DNA from: Sepiola atlantica
Lineage: Eukaryota > Mollusca > Cephalopoda > Sepiida > Sepiolidae
NCBI GenBank assembly: GCA_963556195.1
Contig: OY744520.1
Coordinates: 154,137,607 to 154,201,606 of the forward strand
Length of the DNA stretch: 64,000 nucleotides
Reading direction: 5' to 3'
The translations under genes and the position numbers were made by a program. Below, piece after piece: positions 47,665 to 61,064 of this stretch (positions within the stretch are counted from its first letter, which is position 1; each line of letters opens with the position of its first letter). A model generated the notes under the pieces. That model saw nothing but the letters and a program-made list of their open reading frames with translations. It made no database searches and was not told the origin of the DNA.

Positions 47665-47689
47665 GGGAAAAACTGGAGACTATAGAGGG

Positions 47690-48965
47690 CATGAAACTGC
47701 CTAACCAAGATGATACGAGGGCGTTAGGCGAACAGATTAGCTACAAATATTTGAAAGTCCTGGAAGCAGGCACCATCAAATCTACAGAAATGAAAGAGAA
47801 CATTGGTAAAAAATAACTGAGAAGAACAAGGAAGTTTTAGAAACAGAATTATATAGCAAAACTCTAGTAAAAGGAATAAACACCTGGGCAGTATCACTAA
47901 TACGATACTCTGGACCATTCATAGGCTGGACTAAAAGATAACTCATGCACCTTGACCATGAGACTAGAAAAATAATGACCATGCACAACGCACTACACCC
48001 AAAAGCCGATACATACAAACTCTACGTGGAAAAAAGGGGGAAAAGGACTAGTAAGTATAGAACACTGTGTGGAAGACAAAAAAGAGCTGGAGGGACCCAT
48101 AACCCAGAACAGGCAAAGGCTTATCACCGCAGCAAGAGACACCATCCCAATGAACAACTTGGGAAGCACCGAAACAAGAAACAAAAAACAAGAAAAACAG
48201 TTGAAAGAAAAGCAGCTACAAGAAGAATGACAAGAGAAGAGACCAATCAACATTCCTGGACATGGCTAAGAAAAAGACACTTAAACAGAGAAACTGAATC
48301 TCTACTGATATATGTACAGGACAATGCGATTAGGACTAACTACATTAAAGCTAAAATATATAATACCCAGTAAAACAGTAAATGCAGATTGTGTGGACAA
48401 AGAGACGAAACAATAAATCACATAATAAGTAAATACAGCAAACTAGCCCCAAAAGAATACAAAAACGGAGACGACTGCGCGAGAAAACAATACACTGGGA
48501 GGTATGCGAACAACTGCATTTCGAACACGCGCACAAATGGTAAAAACATAACCAGAGACAGCACTAAAAAATGAAAATCACAAAATCCTCTGGGACATGG
48601 AGGTGCACACAAATAAACTTATACAAGCAAGGAGACCGGATGTCATAATCGTCAGCAAGAAGGAAAACTCCTGGCAAATCGTAGATTTTGCCATTCCAGC
48701 AGACCACAGAGTGAAGATCAAGGAGATGAAAAAACTAAGCAAATACACGGAACTTTCCAAAAAATGGAAAAGGGTTATGGGGCATGAAGAAAGTCAATAT
48801 AATACCAATAATCGTAGAAGCATTAGGAACAGTCCTCAAAAAACAAAAACAAAAACAGGGAGAAATTGGAATTAAAGAGATCACTAAGACTATACAAAAA
48901 AAGTCAATGATGAAAACAGCTGCAATCTCAAGTAAAATCCTCGAATGCAGAAACCAACTTTAATA
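47690..48965 (+). pseudogene. LINE ORF2 C-terminal region, broken
   Basis: Plus-strand pieces read GEQISYKYLKVLEAGTIKS (47725 on), INTWAVS (shifted), MHLDHETRKIMTMHNALHPK (47945), WTWLRKRHLNRETESLLIYV (48257), then NAIRTNYIKAKI. They continue with CRLCGQRDETINHI (48380-48423), and ARRPDVIIVSKKENSWQIVD with FAIPADHRVKIKEMKK (48630-48735). The C-terminus is at about 48963. This is the post-RT part of a widespread invertebrate LINE: a maturase-like helical segment, a Cys/His cluster, then a domain with the D-[IV]-x(2-3)-D-x-A-x-P motif. Internal stops and frame changes show it is dead. The RT palm is missing upstream, where the (AAT)n array lies. Confidence 0.85.
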
Positions 48966-50025
48966 AGCTACGAACGGTAACCAGTCACATGGAAGTTACA
49001 ACAGGAAAAAACAAAACCACAGGAAGAACACCACCGCATGAACCCAAGAAACAGAAACTGCAAGTAATTTCATAAACTTCCCTCCCCCCAAAAGAAAAGT
49101 GATGGCATTAGTCTCGACTGATACCACACAAAACAGGCGTGACGTGTAAAGGAGGATAAGAAGACCGAATAGGAGAGCACTAACCAGACCTCCACTAGAA
49201 TAGTGCGGAGAGTACTAGGACATTGGGGAGGCTTACTGCCACCCAAATCTAAGAGTAGACCAATAGTCGTTATCAGCGAGAAATCAATGGTAAGCGGCTG
49301 TTGCGATACTACAAAGACATTTCCATTTGTTATCGAAAAGAGGCGGAGAGTATTGTGAATCTGGGGAGGCTTGTTGTCACCGGTTATTATCAGTGAGCAT
49401 TCATTGACGATGACTTGTGTGATAACTCCTAGTCAGTACATAATTCTAATAATAATATATTTTCAGGGACTGGTTCGAATCATTGTCTAATTTTGTCGTT
49501 GTGGATTATTCTATGTTCTAGCCTTATGTATGTATTTTTGACGATTTAAATCATTTTCATATCATGTAATAATAATAAAGAAGATACACCCATGTAATAC
49601 AGTTTTTGTTTACAGTTGTTACATGTCATTTTTATTTTAAGTCATATATACAACGTAAGTTATTTTCAAAGCATCGAATCACATCAGAACAGAATTGTAT
49701 AAGTGCGCAGAAAACAAACTACAACAATATCAGCAAAAATTCAATTACCACAAAAAAACATGAATCACAAGAATTGATCCATAGTGAAATACCTCGGTTA
49801 GATGTTAAAGTAATTCCGCATCACATTTTGTAACCCAGTATAGAGGAATAAGAGACAACATTTTCCGGCTATTTCTGATTCAAAGCCTCCTCGGTCATTA
49901 CAAAAGGGACATAACTCTAATCTTATTTTATCAATGAAGATAAATACGTTGTTTTTAATAAGAAAAAGTTAAAAGAGGATTTTAGATATTATTTTCCGAT
50001 ACCTTTCTTTTGCGTCATTACATTT

Positions 50026-50029
<4 letters not shown>
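48966..50029. other. LINE 3' flank and non-coding DNA
   Basis: 49000-49160 is probably LINE 3' untranslated sequence. 49203-49290 and 49341-49412 are a short diverged direct duplication sharing GCGGAGAGTA, GGGGAGGCTT and TTATCAG. The rest is AT-rich without gene. Confidence 0.45.

Positions 50030-50074
<45 letters not shown>
50030..50074. repeat. (TA)n microsatellite
   Basis: About 22 TA units. Confidence 0.95.
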
Positions 50075-50081
<7 letters not shown>

Positions 50082-50755
50082 ATCTCGGTGAATTAAATTA
50101 TCTGAGTGTATGTCTGATATCTCCATGCGTTCATGATAATTCAATATTCGATAATCTACTTTTTTCATCGCGTCTTTATCAGATTGGCCTCCGATTTAAT
50201 TAACCTTGTCAGCCAATCACTGTGAACGCTGATTAAATGGCCCGTTGAAAGAAAGAAAAAAAAAGAAAACCAAGGCGGTGGTGGAGCGTTCATAGATTTG
50301 TTTGTTTGCATGAGACAGACTAAAAGACTACATGACCGCCCATGGCTACAGCAGAAATCAACCCACCACCCGTATAACCCCTCGGGAGGGTGTGTTCAAT
50401 AGTTTTCAGTTGAATGGCTGTTTTTCTTTTGTCTTTAGCTCGCCTCAAGATATCTTGTTTTTCACATGAGTTTTATGCAGCAGATTTCATACTAGTTAAA
50501 CTATTACATAACTTTTTATTATAAGATAAATGATACGAGGCGGGTAATACACGTTAAAACGTATAATAATAATAAACAGAAGTGTTAATATGAAAGCTGT
50601 TAAGATGATTATAAAAGGAAGAATTTAATTAAGACACTTTGCGTGAAAAAAAACACGGGAGAGCAATACAACTTGTGAAGCTTTATTAATATTATCATAG
50701 TTTTATGCAAACACAATGACTTTTTATTATTGATTCTAAGATTCTTATTATATGT

Positions 50756-51000
50756 GGGGGTAACGGTGATCAAATGGATAACGACGTTGACTGGCGATAT
50801 AGGTGTGCCAAATTTGAATCCAGTCGATTCTATAACATGTTATGCTCACATATGGATGTTGGCAACTATCACGTTGTTTCTCCTGTAAGTGCCTGATTCA
50901 ATAATGAAGTTGGGAAACTGAAGAGAACAACAGAATCAAGCCGGTCAAGAAGTCGAACTGTGCTGATTCATACGAATTTAATTCACTTTTATCCTGAGAC
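50756..51000 (+). repeat. tRNA-derived SINE
   Basis: The head GGTAACGGTGATCAAATGGA then TAACGACGTTGACTGG has a tRNA-like A box and D-arm spacing. AATTTGAATCCAGTCG (about 50811-50826) stands for the T-arm and B box. A ~170-bp unrelated body follows. No cloverleaf or anticodon stem is intact. Confidence 0.6.
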
Positions 51001-51059
51001 TGGCGAGATTCTAATTTAAGGAAGATAATTTCTACTAATTGATTTAACTTATGTCCTTT

Positions 51060-51690
51060 GTGTTGCAATCACTTCAGGTGGGCTCCAGATGTTCGGACTG
51101 GTGAAGTCGTTGAAAATCTTTAACAGCCACTCCTGAGGTTTCTCGGAGGTGTGATACGGAGCTAAATTGAGTTTGAATGCTTTTTCGAAGATTTAGGGCG
51201 GTATGACATGAGCCACAAAACGTCACAGTATTAGGGGGACTTAATCTTCGTGCAAATTGTAGGTAAGCCAACTGTTTTCTTCTGCGCGTTGGCCATCCGT
51301 TTCTGAATAGAACTAGATAACTCCCGTCTCGTGTTTTATCTTTTTAAGGTTTTCATTAGCTTTCGTTTAGGGCCTTGATGGTGAGAAGTTGGTTCTTGCG
51401 ACACTTGTATGAGGAGTCGCGGATATATCGTTCTGCGTTTTTTTTCATAGTCGCAACTCTGAAGCCCACCTCTCACGCTAAGGTCCGCATTGTTGCCTGA
51501 ATCTTCTCGTAAATTCTTTGCAGCTTCTCGACGTATTACGTTGTGCAGACACAGTGATAACGTCTCCTATGATCCTTCCTGCAAGTCACTGATTCCACAT
51601 CTCCGTCACAATTCTTCAACTCACATCTCACGATCTTTAAGGTCTTCATGGGCACTGAGCTGTAAATAAAATTTGCTAAAGTTTGAATCC
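51060..51690 (-). other. GC-richer segment with decayed coding character, unidentified
   Basis: The minus strand has several open stretches with a non-repetitive, protein-like composition. One contains CELKNCDGDVESVTCRKDH then RRRYHCVC; another contains PPNTVTFCGSCHTALNL and a basic tail ending near 51080. Stops interrupt between them. I do not recognise a family. It may be an old transposon protein or a cellular pseudogene. Confidence 0.35.
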
Positions 51691-51867
51691 AGCGCAAACT
51701 ATCATAGTACATGTCGTTCTCTTATACTTATGTGCTTTCAAGTAGTCCATGCTCTCCAGGTTTCCAAACAAACCAATAGCAATCCATTACACTTTACCAT
51801 TATTAAATACTTAAAATAGTTCTTGAATGAAAGAATATAAAAATAAATTACAATGTGGCTTCAAACC

Positions 51868-52689
<822 letters not shown>

Positions 52690-53336
52690 ATGTATATAAA
52701 GTTAGCTATGTTTATATGTTTATATATCTGTGTATATGTACATGATTCACTCCTAAACTAATTCACCGATCATTATAAATCTTTGAACACCGCTGCTAGG
52801 CGTAAGGGATTAAAATGATGTCCGTATTGAGTTTAATTTAGTTTTATACGAAAGGGCGGGAGATGAATGAAAACTGTTCATAAAAATTCACATACCTCCG
52901 ATATTTGTGAAATTTTGACAATAGTTATTAGACATCAATCAATAAATATCCTTAAATTTTAGTTTTCTGAAGTAGGTAAAGTGGTTTTAGCGGGCATAAT
53001 ATGGGCTATACCTCAAATTCAAATATATCAGATTTGTACAGAATTTGATCCATGGCCATAGGATACTAATTAAGCAAGATTCTCTTAATTTCATTTTTTT
53101 CTGAAGACCACTTAAGCTGAAGTCTTTTATTTCAGACATTCTTTTTAAAATCAAAATCATGAAATATATCTTTATTAAAATTATAATAAGGATTCTGAAC
53201 ATAAGGTTTTGTTCAATTATATCTTGATTTTAATCCTCATCAGGAGACATAAATGTGGTGCGAACTTGTTTCGTCCGCAGAATTAGTTTTACACGTCCTA
53301 AGACGTGTATTGTTCTTGTTTACTAATATACACACA
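52690..53336 (+). repeat. (TA)n-bounded ~640-bp repeat, copy 4
   Basis: Matches 35905-36520 in the same orientation from AAGTTAGCTATGTTTATA to the (CA)n(TA)n border at 53330. Shared blocks are listed there. It has an extra ~60 bp (GGGATTAAAATGATG...) relative to copy 2 but otherwise keeps the order. Confidence 0.75.
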
Positions 53337-53487
<151 letters not shown>

Positions 53488-53845
53488 AAAAAGGAAAATG
53501 CAGTTTAAATTCCCAGAGAAACTAACTAAATCCAAAATAGTGCATACTTAACATTCGTTGGAAAATTCATAAATAAATAAAATATATAATAGTAAGTAAA
53601 TAAAATAAAAAGGGGGATTAAGTATCTAACAGTGAAACAAAAACAGGAGACCTTAACCTAAGCATCTAATATTAACACGGGGATAATCAGCTGTTTACCA
53701 TGTAACTGTTTCGGAGATTTAAATACAGGACAGTTATATGCATGGCTTTCCAATGGTACAGATCAAACTACCATTTCCCCAATCAAGTGTCGAAATAATT
53801 GAGCTTAAAATTTTACTTATATATACATAAATAAATAATAATAAT

Positions 53846-53847
53846 CA

Positions 53848-53887
<40 letters not shown>

Positions 53888-53950
53888 TACTACCCTTAAG
53901 ACTACCGTGTAATATGGTAATTTGCATATCAAATAAAATTCTTTATAACA

Positions 53951-54028
<78 letters not shown>

Positions 54029-54029
54029 T
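53846..54029. repeat. Two (AAT)n arrays
   Basis: AAT runs at about 53846-53887 and 53951-54029 are separated by ~60 bp of unique sequence. The poly-Tyr frame here is an artefact. Confidence 0.95.
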
Positions 54030-54192
54030 CTAAACACTACACCCAAGAACCATTCTGCGATATGGTAGCTAGAAATAAAATTATATAGGAATTAAAGTTG
54101 CATTTAAAACAAAAAAGCTTTAGTACCTTAGGTACCAGAAAGGCAATTAGATAAGAGGAAGGAAACCTAGCCATACAGATCTAAATACCCAA

Positions 54193-54233
54193 TATATAGT
54201 CTAAAGAAGCTTTGAGTTATTTTAAACAAAAAG

Positions 54234-54237
<4 letters not shown>
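54193..54237 (+). repeat. 45-bp direct repeat, copy 2
   Basis: Partner of 53443-53487. It runs directly into a (TA)n array on its right, whereas copy 1 has a (TA)n array on its left. Confidence 0.9.

Positions 54238-54297
<60 letters not shown>
54238..54297. repeat. (TA)n microsatellite
   Basis: About 29 TA units. Confidence 0.95.
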
Positions 54298-54300
<3 letters not shown>

Positions 54301-55130
54301 TGTGAAAGGTATTACTGGGAACAAACCTGGTGTTTCAGAAATCGATAACCGTAAAGAATGATTTGGGTTCACAGCATAAGAAGCTGTCTTTGGAGTTCCT
54401 CATAAAATATAGAATAGAAGCGAATATAATTCGTATAATAAAGAATTGCTGTCGGCAAAGTAGCTTGATTTCGGGAAAGTTGATTTGACTTGGAATAAGG
54501 CAATGCAATTCAGAAGGAAAGGAACTTGTATGTAAAATAAAACCCATAGCAGCAGGATATCTTATTGGCACATAGCGTTGGCACCAATAGAAACATAACA
54601 GATATAATTGAAAATAAATACATTTTTCTAAAAAGACTCACATAGATGTCACAAAAATGATTATTTACTAAAATGTTATGTTATTAATGATTAAATATTA
54701 AGCTGTTTTAAAAATAATGACCGATTACAGGGACAAACAATTATTTATTACGTTCATGCGGGACTTATGTTTTGAGCTTTTTCACCTTGTGAATTTACTT
54801 AAAATACTTGAATGCTGGTATAATACTAACATCAAGTGACTTAGAATTTTTTTGATACTTTGACCTGGGTTTTTTCTTCGACAATTGCCTTAAAATCTTT
54901 ACTACCATAAGTGCATGGTCGCCTAATCGATTATTAACCTTCAAAGTAATCATTAACACTGCAGAGTTTCTGAAATCATCTTTATACTGTCTTATCAATT
55001 ATGGTAACTTTTACTCCAACTGTTTTTTTGGGGGCGGCTGCGTTACACGTTTCTTATTTTTTATCGTCCATATTAAAGGAGTATATTATTCAAAATAGTA
55101 TTCTGAAAGAAGTTATTTGAATATTTCAGT

Positions 55131-55134
<4 letters not shown>
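54298..55134. other. Non-coding DNA
   Basis: No gene or repeat family recognised. Confidence 0.4.

Positions 55135-55197
<63 letters not shown>
55135..55197. repeat. (TA)n microsatellite, left border of a Penelope-like element
   Basis: About 31 TA units, followed immediately by the element at 55198. Confidence 0.95.
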
Positions 55198-55201
<4 letters not shown>

Positions 55202-56432
55202 AAGAAAGGATGTAAGTAATCCGACGTAATAGGAAATGAAAAATGAAAAAAACAAGAGTTATTTTATATATATATTCATCAGCGTTTCGTCTTTATTGTA
55301 AGACTTCCTCGGGATGATAATATATAGATAAAGAAATCAAAGACATGATTAATTCCTTAAAAACATTGCAATGCTCCACACATTTCATACTAAATGCTGA
55401 AAAAAAGGCTTTCAAATATTCTAAAAAGCAATACACAAAAACATCAAATACCAAACACCTCTCTCATAGACAGACCTCTTCTCTTACCCACGCATTCCAA
55501 TAACACAACCATCTGCAACACACTTAACAAACTAGGTATTCCAACAGTACAAAAAAACGCACATCCTATGCCGGCTTATATACCGTCCCATGTAACAACT
55601 GCCATCAAATTTACGTTGGGGAAACGCAACGTGAATTGAAAAAAAGATTGAGCGAACACAAAAGGGACATAACAAACAATAACTCTCTCAGTGCCCTTTT
55701 TTCTTACGTATTAGAACACAGTCATGCTTTAAAATTAGAACAGGCCCAAATCATCAAACACATTCATAACAAAGCTCGGCGAATACTACTTGAAACAGCA
55801 CTCATCACAGAGTGTAACACCATCAGACACGAAATTGTTTATACAATCTATCCCCCTTAATAAGCAAAATTATCCTGAAAGAACAAAAACTAAACCTAGA
55901 TCATGGCTAACCCTTTCTCTTATCGTTCTCACTTGCACTTATACACAACTTCCCGCATACACAATTACGTGCTAACTGCTTTCTCACATATATATTCATT
56001 CACATACTCATGAATCACCCACTACGAATCAAAACTGAATAACCACAAATAACAGCTTTACAAATTAACACAATTTACACATCCTTACAAATATTTAAAT
56101 ATTTAAACCTCTTTTTCTTTCAATTTACTCTCAAACCATCAACACATCCTGAACGAAACCACATTTTACTTATCACTCCCCTGAATTAAAATCACTTTCC
56201 ATATTCATTTCATTTTTTACCACCACTGACTTATCACAGCCTGGACTCTCCTCCAGCGCTCACAATAGCCACGACTACTACTTTCCTTCATCTCTCTATA
56301 ATGTCAACCCCAAATTTCGATGTACTTGCATGACATTTTTTTTCAAATTATGATCCTTAGGAAGTCTTACAATAAAGACAAAACGTTGATGAATATATAA
56401 CAAATATCTGTTGGTTTTTCCTTTTTCATTTC

Positions 56433-56436
<4 letters not shown>
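55198..56436 (+). mobile_element. Penelope-like element, internally deleted, with inverted terminal arms
   Basis: Two diverged inverted arms of roughly 90 bp bracket the element: about 55230-55318 and 56346-56434. Both contain GTCTTACAATAAAGAC (or its complement) beside GAAACG/AAAACG and GATGAATATATA words. The interior encodes a GIY-YIG endonuclease relic but no reverse transcriptase. The element lies exactly between two (TA)n arrays, as if inserted into one. Inverted terminal arms, GIY-YIG domain and AT-microsatellite target fit Penelope-like elements. It is inactive. Confidence 0.75.
55394..55930 (+). pseudogene. GIY-YIG endonuclease domain of a Penelope-like element
   Basis: The plus strand reads PLLLPTHSNNTTICNTLNKL (about 55473-55530) then a frame break. 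Next is AGLYTVPCNNCHQIYVGET followed by ELKKRLSEHKRDI (55572-55670), then LEHSHALKLEQAQIIKH and RRILLETALI (55710-55810). G-L-Y and Y-V-G are the two halves of the GIY-YIG signature; PCNNC supplies two metal-ligand-type cysteines, and the downstream His and Glu positions are kept. The frame changes at least once. In an intact element this domain nicks target DNA for RT priming. Confidence 0.85.
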
Positions 56437-56509
<73 letters not shown>

Positions 56510-56515
56510 GGTGTG
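56435..56515. repeat. (TA)n(TG)n microsatellite, right border of the Penelope-like element
   Basis: About 30 TA units followed by a TG run. Confidence 0.95.
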
Positions 56516-57680
56516 TATGTCACGTCAGACAAATATTTAGCGAGTAAACAACTGCCTGACGAAACAATTTAAAGTGTTTAGGTGAAGGATTAAAGCAAAT
56601 GGAAATTCCGTAATAAAACCTTTTCCATTCTTTTCTTTCTTCTTTCTATACCGATTGATACGTTTTTATTTTTTCTTTCTACTCTATTTTTCACTTCACC
56701 GACTGAAAAGTTATTTTATATGAATATGAATATTAGTGCGAACGCTAGCGAATCATAATTGTCCCCGTCATTTTTGACGGGGAGTGTACACTCGTATATA
56801 TTATTTAGAATATATGAAGTGTGCACGCAAATAATTAAGCGGATACCATTTTATATAAAACACTACACAAGTAACAACGTTACTAAACTCTTTAAATCTT
56901 AGTAAACACGTAGTCAGTATTTTCGTAACAATCTAATACAAATGATTTACAAATAAAACAATTTTTAAAAAAGTGCATATTTGTAAAAATATATATATAC
57001 ATAACTTTCTTCAGTTATTATATATGTAATAGAAGCAATGTATGTATACATTAAGAAAAAAGTAGGTATGTAACTTACGCTCTATTGAATGTTAATAACA
57101 CTTACGGGTCCTCAACAGCAGAACATCTGATAAATAGTAGGAATCGAGCAGAAAAAATTGTTCTTTATATTGAGCAAGTCACATGATTTTTATCACCTCA
57201 AATTGCTCGAGATAATTAAAATATTTATACATGAAGTAAAACCGAGTTCTATATATTTTATTGATGTTAATAGCTTTCTTAATAATTAAATCTGTTTCGT
57301 CAGTCGTATCACACACATATTAGTCTGTGTTTTAAAAAAGAATTGTATTGAAGATCGATTTTAATATTTTAATATTTAATCCTGGTCGACATTTCAGTTT
57401 TGATTAGTTATAAATAACGGTAGGCGAGAAAACTTTTAACTTTTCCAATCACCACTGTCACTCTCAATACCAGAAACACATATAATAACACAATTCTAGA
57501 TTCACCGACTAACTGACATTCCACTAAAGAAAAGCGATTTTTCTCGCTAACTAGGAGAATGCAGAAAAGATAGAGAGAGCGAGAGGAAATCAGAAGAGAA
57601 GGGGAATGAATAAAAAAAAACAATATCTAAAACAGCAGCAGCTGCTTGTTTTAGTTTATGGAATTAATAGCGTCACCATT
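56516..57680. other. AT-rich non-coding DNA
   Basis: No gene is seen. Near 56763-56785 a short hairpin-like CCCCGTCATTTTTGACGGGG occurs. Confidence 0.45.
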
Positions 57681-57684
57681 TCCT

Positions 57685-57780
57685 TATTGAACCAGTTGCT
57701 TAATCAGTTAGCTCGACATACTTAAAGACAGATGTTGTAAGTTCGAAACTTATCAGGATAATCAGTACTTTTACTCTGAT
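57685..57780 (+). repeat. Possible tRNA-derived SINE fragment
   Basis: TTGCTTAATCAGTTAGCTCG then TTGTAAGTTCGAAAC 40 bases later resemble A and B boxes of a tRNA-type promoter. No tRNA fold is intact and the 3' extent is unclear. Confidence 0.4.
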
Positions 57781-58271
57781 TTTCTGACAAAATAATTTAA
57801 AATCATTTCATATAAAAATATAAAAAAATGTTGTTTAGTTTACATTTTTTTCTGTAATCTACGTAATTAACCGACGTCGGGCGACGCAGGATAGCCCTTC
57901 TAGAAGTATATATACGTTTTTCATTGTAACCAAAAAGGCTGTCTTTTTGGACTAATTGTGATCTCGATTTAAATATTGACTTAAAAAAAGATGAAGGAGG
58001 GAAGAAAAAAGTAAATGTTTTTTTACATCTTCATTTATTTTATTTTATTTTTTTTATCCCTGTTCTGAGTCAGCTCTTTATCTCTCTCGTTTCTCATCTC
58101 TTACGTATATTGTCGACTTTCTTCGATCTTAGCTCTGAGAGCAAGACAAGAACCAGATCAGTAAGTAACATTTTTTATACTCGATTGTTACATTTTTTTA
58201 CAATGATTAAATATATTATTAAATATATTATCCACAGTACAATATTCACACCACGATCCGCACACACACAT

Positions 58272-58275
<4 letters not shown>
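57781..58275. other. Non-coding DNA
   Basis: No gene recognised. Confidence 0.4.

Positions 58276-58340
<65 letters not shown>
58276..58340. repeat. (TA)n microsatellite
   Basis: About 32 TA units. Confidence 0.95.
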
Positions 58341-58602
58341 TATAATGTACAGAGCGAAAGAGTTATTAACAGACATGGGTTTAGTCTCTTTTACGATTCA
58401 TCAGTGAGATTAGACGTAGCGAGATTAGTAACCGGGACCCCAATAGTCGCCGTCAAGTCGTCTACTGACTGGGCAACTTGAAGTAGAAGAAATAACATAA
58501 TTTTTAAATGAAGTAATTAATTTATATTATTATTTCTTATAATCGAACATACTCAATTCAAAGTGAAAACTATCATTTTCTCCATAGAATACTCCACCTA
58601 AC

Positions 58603-58663
<61 letters not shown>
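58603..58663. repeat. (TA)n microsatellite
   Basis: About 30 TA units. Confidence 0.95.
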
Positions 58664-58666
<3 letters not shown>

Positions 58667-58679
58667 CAGACTGAAGATA

Positions 58680-59212
58680 ATGAAATCAGATTGAAAACCA
58701 AATTATGCGATGCGATGCGATGCGATGCGAGATCTTTTTCAATAAATGTAACATTATTTTATTTAAATCATCTATTTCGATATAAACATGTCATCTTTAG
58801 TGTGTACATACATTTTTTCTTTTTTCTTTTTCATTGCCGAGATCGCACGATCAGCAACGCTGACTAAAAATAACGATATCTCCCGATGGCAATGGAGTGA
58901 GTTTTTGTAAGTCCGATTGTTGTAGCTTTCGCGCTGGCACGTGGTGGTTTAATAAATCAGTTGGGCTACTTATAAATCATGGACGAACGAAAATTATACA
59001 ATCAGATTGAAAACCTGGTTACGCGATGCGAGATTTTTTTCAATAGATGAAACATTTTTTATTTTTTTTATTTAAATTATATATTTCACATGAACATGTC
59101 ATCTCTAGTGTGTAAAGACATTTTTTCTATCCCCTGTCGAGATCTCCCGATCGGCGACGCCGACGAAAAATTAACGCTAACTCCTGATAGCAATCGAGTC
59201 AGTTTTATATAT
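58680..59212 (+). repeat. Tandem duplication of ~220 bp, ~317-bp spacing
   Basis: Unit 1 (about 58683-58905) and unit 2 (about 59000-59205) share ATCAGATTGAAAACC, a GCGATGCGAG word, TTTTTTCAATA-like, AACATGTCATCT, AGTGTGTA, and GAT-rich GAGATC..CGATC..CGACGC blocks. Unit 1 has expanded GCGAT to about five tandem copies (58707-58731), whereas unit 2 has fewer. No frame is conserved between the units, which argues against coding. Confidence 0.8.
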
Positions 59213-59223
59213 ATTTATATTTT

Positions 59224-59227
<4 letters not shown>

Positions 59228-59271
<44 letters not shown>

Positions 59272-59272
59272 A

Positions 59273-59348
<76 letters not shown>
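59228..59348. repeat. (TCTA)n(TA)n compound microsatellite
   Basis: About 10 TCTA units, then about 35 TA units. Confidence 0.95.
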
Positions 59349-59355
<7 letters not shown>

Positions 59356-59699
59356 TTGGGCAGCAGTTTTACTTTAATACATGTTTGATTAAAGAGAAGT
59401 GAAAGTTTCTGTTTCTTCCTTTTTGTATACAATTTTTTGAGTTGGCAGTCCAACGATCTAATGTATTGTTTGAGTGTGAATAAGAACTCGCCATATTTGC
59501 AAGCGATTTTGACTCATACGAGTCGTCGTCATATACTTGATGAGGTTACACAATTAAAACTCGTGAATTGATTACGAAAGTCGATTTTGCCTTTTTATAA
59601 CGATTTATTAGATGTTTTATTCCCTGTCTTTCCCGCTCTCTCTTACTCTTTCTCTCTCTGTCGCTCTCTCTCTATATATATAAATATATTTTCATAACT

Positions 59700-59737
<38 letters not shown>
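59700..59737. repeat. (TA)n microsatellite
   Basis: About 18 TA units. Confidence 0.95.
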
Positions 59738-59738
<1 letters not shown>

Positions 59739-59756
59739 GACGCACACATATGTATA

Positions 59757-59971
59757 TCTAAATGAATAAATGCAAACGTTTTTTTCATTCATCCCGACTA
59801 AATTAATATTCAAACCCGCAAAGCTTATTTAATTCAATTTCATTTAACTATTTCTAAATACATTTTATATACCCAACAAAACAAACTCATCCAGACGCTT
59901 CATTTCAATAATAATTTTATAAGTAATAAGTTAATATTCTTCACACTGCATTTCTATTGTTCCTGCAATTT

Positions 59972-60041
<70 letters not shown>

Positions 60042-60890
60042 GTTTTTCCATATCAATATTAATATTAGTAGTAATATTAATTACAAGGATTTCATGAAAA
60101 ACTATTTACATTCAAGATAACTTCCGATTCTTGTTGTTGTTGTTGACGACGACGATGATGATGCTAATGATGATGATGATAACACATACATTTGCCATAA
60201 GAGGAAAAAAGAATAAAGACAAAAAACCCTCTCAGCTTGTTTAAATTATAAAAAATAGAACCCTAATTAAAAACATGTCATTAAGTTTTGTTATATTTTT
60301 TTGTCTTCTAAATGAATGAACGCGAAAGTGTTTTCATTTTATCTCAACTATATTAATATCAAAACACCTTAAGCCTATTTAATTCAAATTTTTAATTTAA
60401 ACATTTTCAAATACATTATATAAACCCAACGGAACATTTCGAAAACACATTTATCCAGACGCTTCATTTAAATAATACTTTTATAAATAATCTCTAATAA
60501 ATTAATATCATACACAATTCATTTCTACTTTTGTTCTACAATTTCTTTATATATATGTTATAGTTTTCTTCATATCAACAATTATATTGTTATTAGTAGT
60601 AATATTAATTAAAACGATTTAATGAATAACTTTAAACATTGAAAATAATTATTTTGAAAGTCGAAAGAAAATTTCAAGTTTTTGTTGTTATTGTTGTTGT
60701 TGTTGTTGTTGTTTATGACGACAACAACGACGACGATGATGATGACGATGAAAATAACTAATACATTTGCAATCAAAAGAAAAAAAGAATGAAGAAAAAT
60801 CCCCTTTACTGAGTTTTGTTTTAAATTAAAAAAATAAAAAATAGAATTATATTTAAACAAAATAGTTATTAAGTTTTGTTATATGTTTAT
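59757..60890 (+). repeat. Tandem duplication of ~550-bp units
   Basis: Unit 1 (59757-60295) and unit 2 (about 60312-60890) align along their length. Shared blocks are CATCCAGACGCTTCATTT with its close equivalent, TATCAA...TTAGTAGTAATATTAATT, a (GTT)n then GACGACGA/GATGATGATG block, CATACATTTGC-like, AAAAAGAAT, and ATTAAGTTTTGTTATA at the end. A long (TA)n (59974-60038) interrupts unit 1 where unit 2 has only a few TA. Confidence 0.85.
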
Positions 60891-61064
60891 GCCTTTAATA
60901 ATAAAGGCGAAACACACAAAGTAACCATTTTAACTTACTCAAGATTACATAATTTTTCATTTGTTTTATTTTACCGATTTACATTCCGCATTCAGCGATT
61001 GTCAAGAATAAACAATAGAACGAAAAGGTGCGCAAAAAGCAAATAGTAAATAAATAACTGTTAC

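Noticed and set aside
47232..47708. 158-codon minus-strand hydrophobic frame resembling a membrane protein
   Set aside because: Entirely generated by the (AAT)n array; Leu/Tyr/Ile/Phe runs follow the repeat period.
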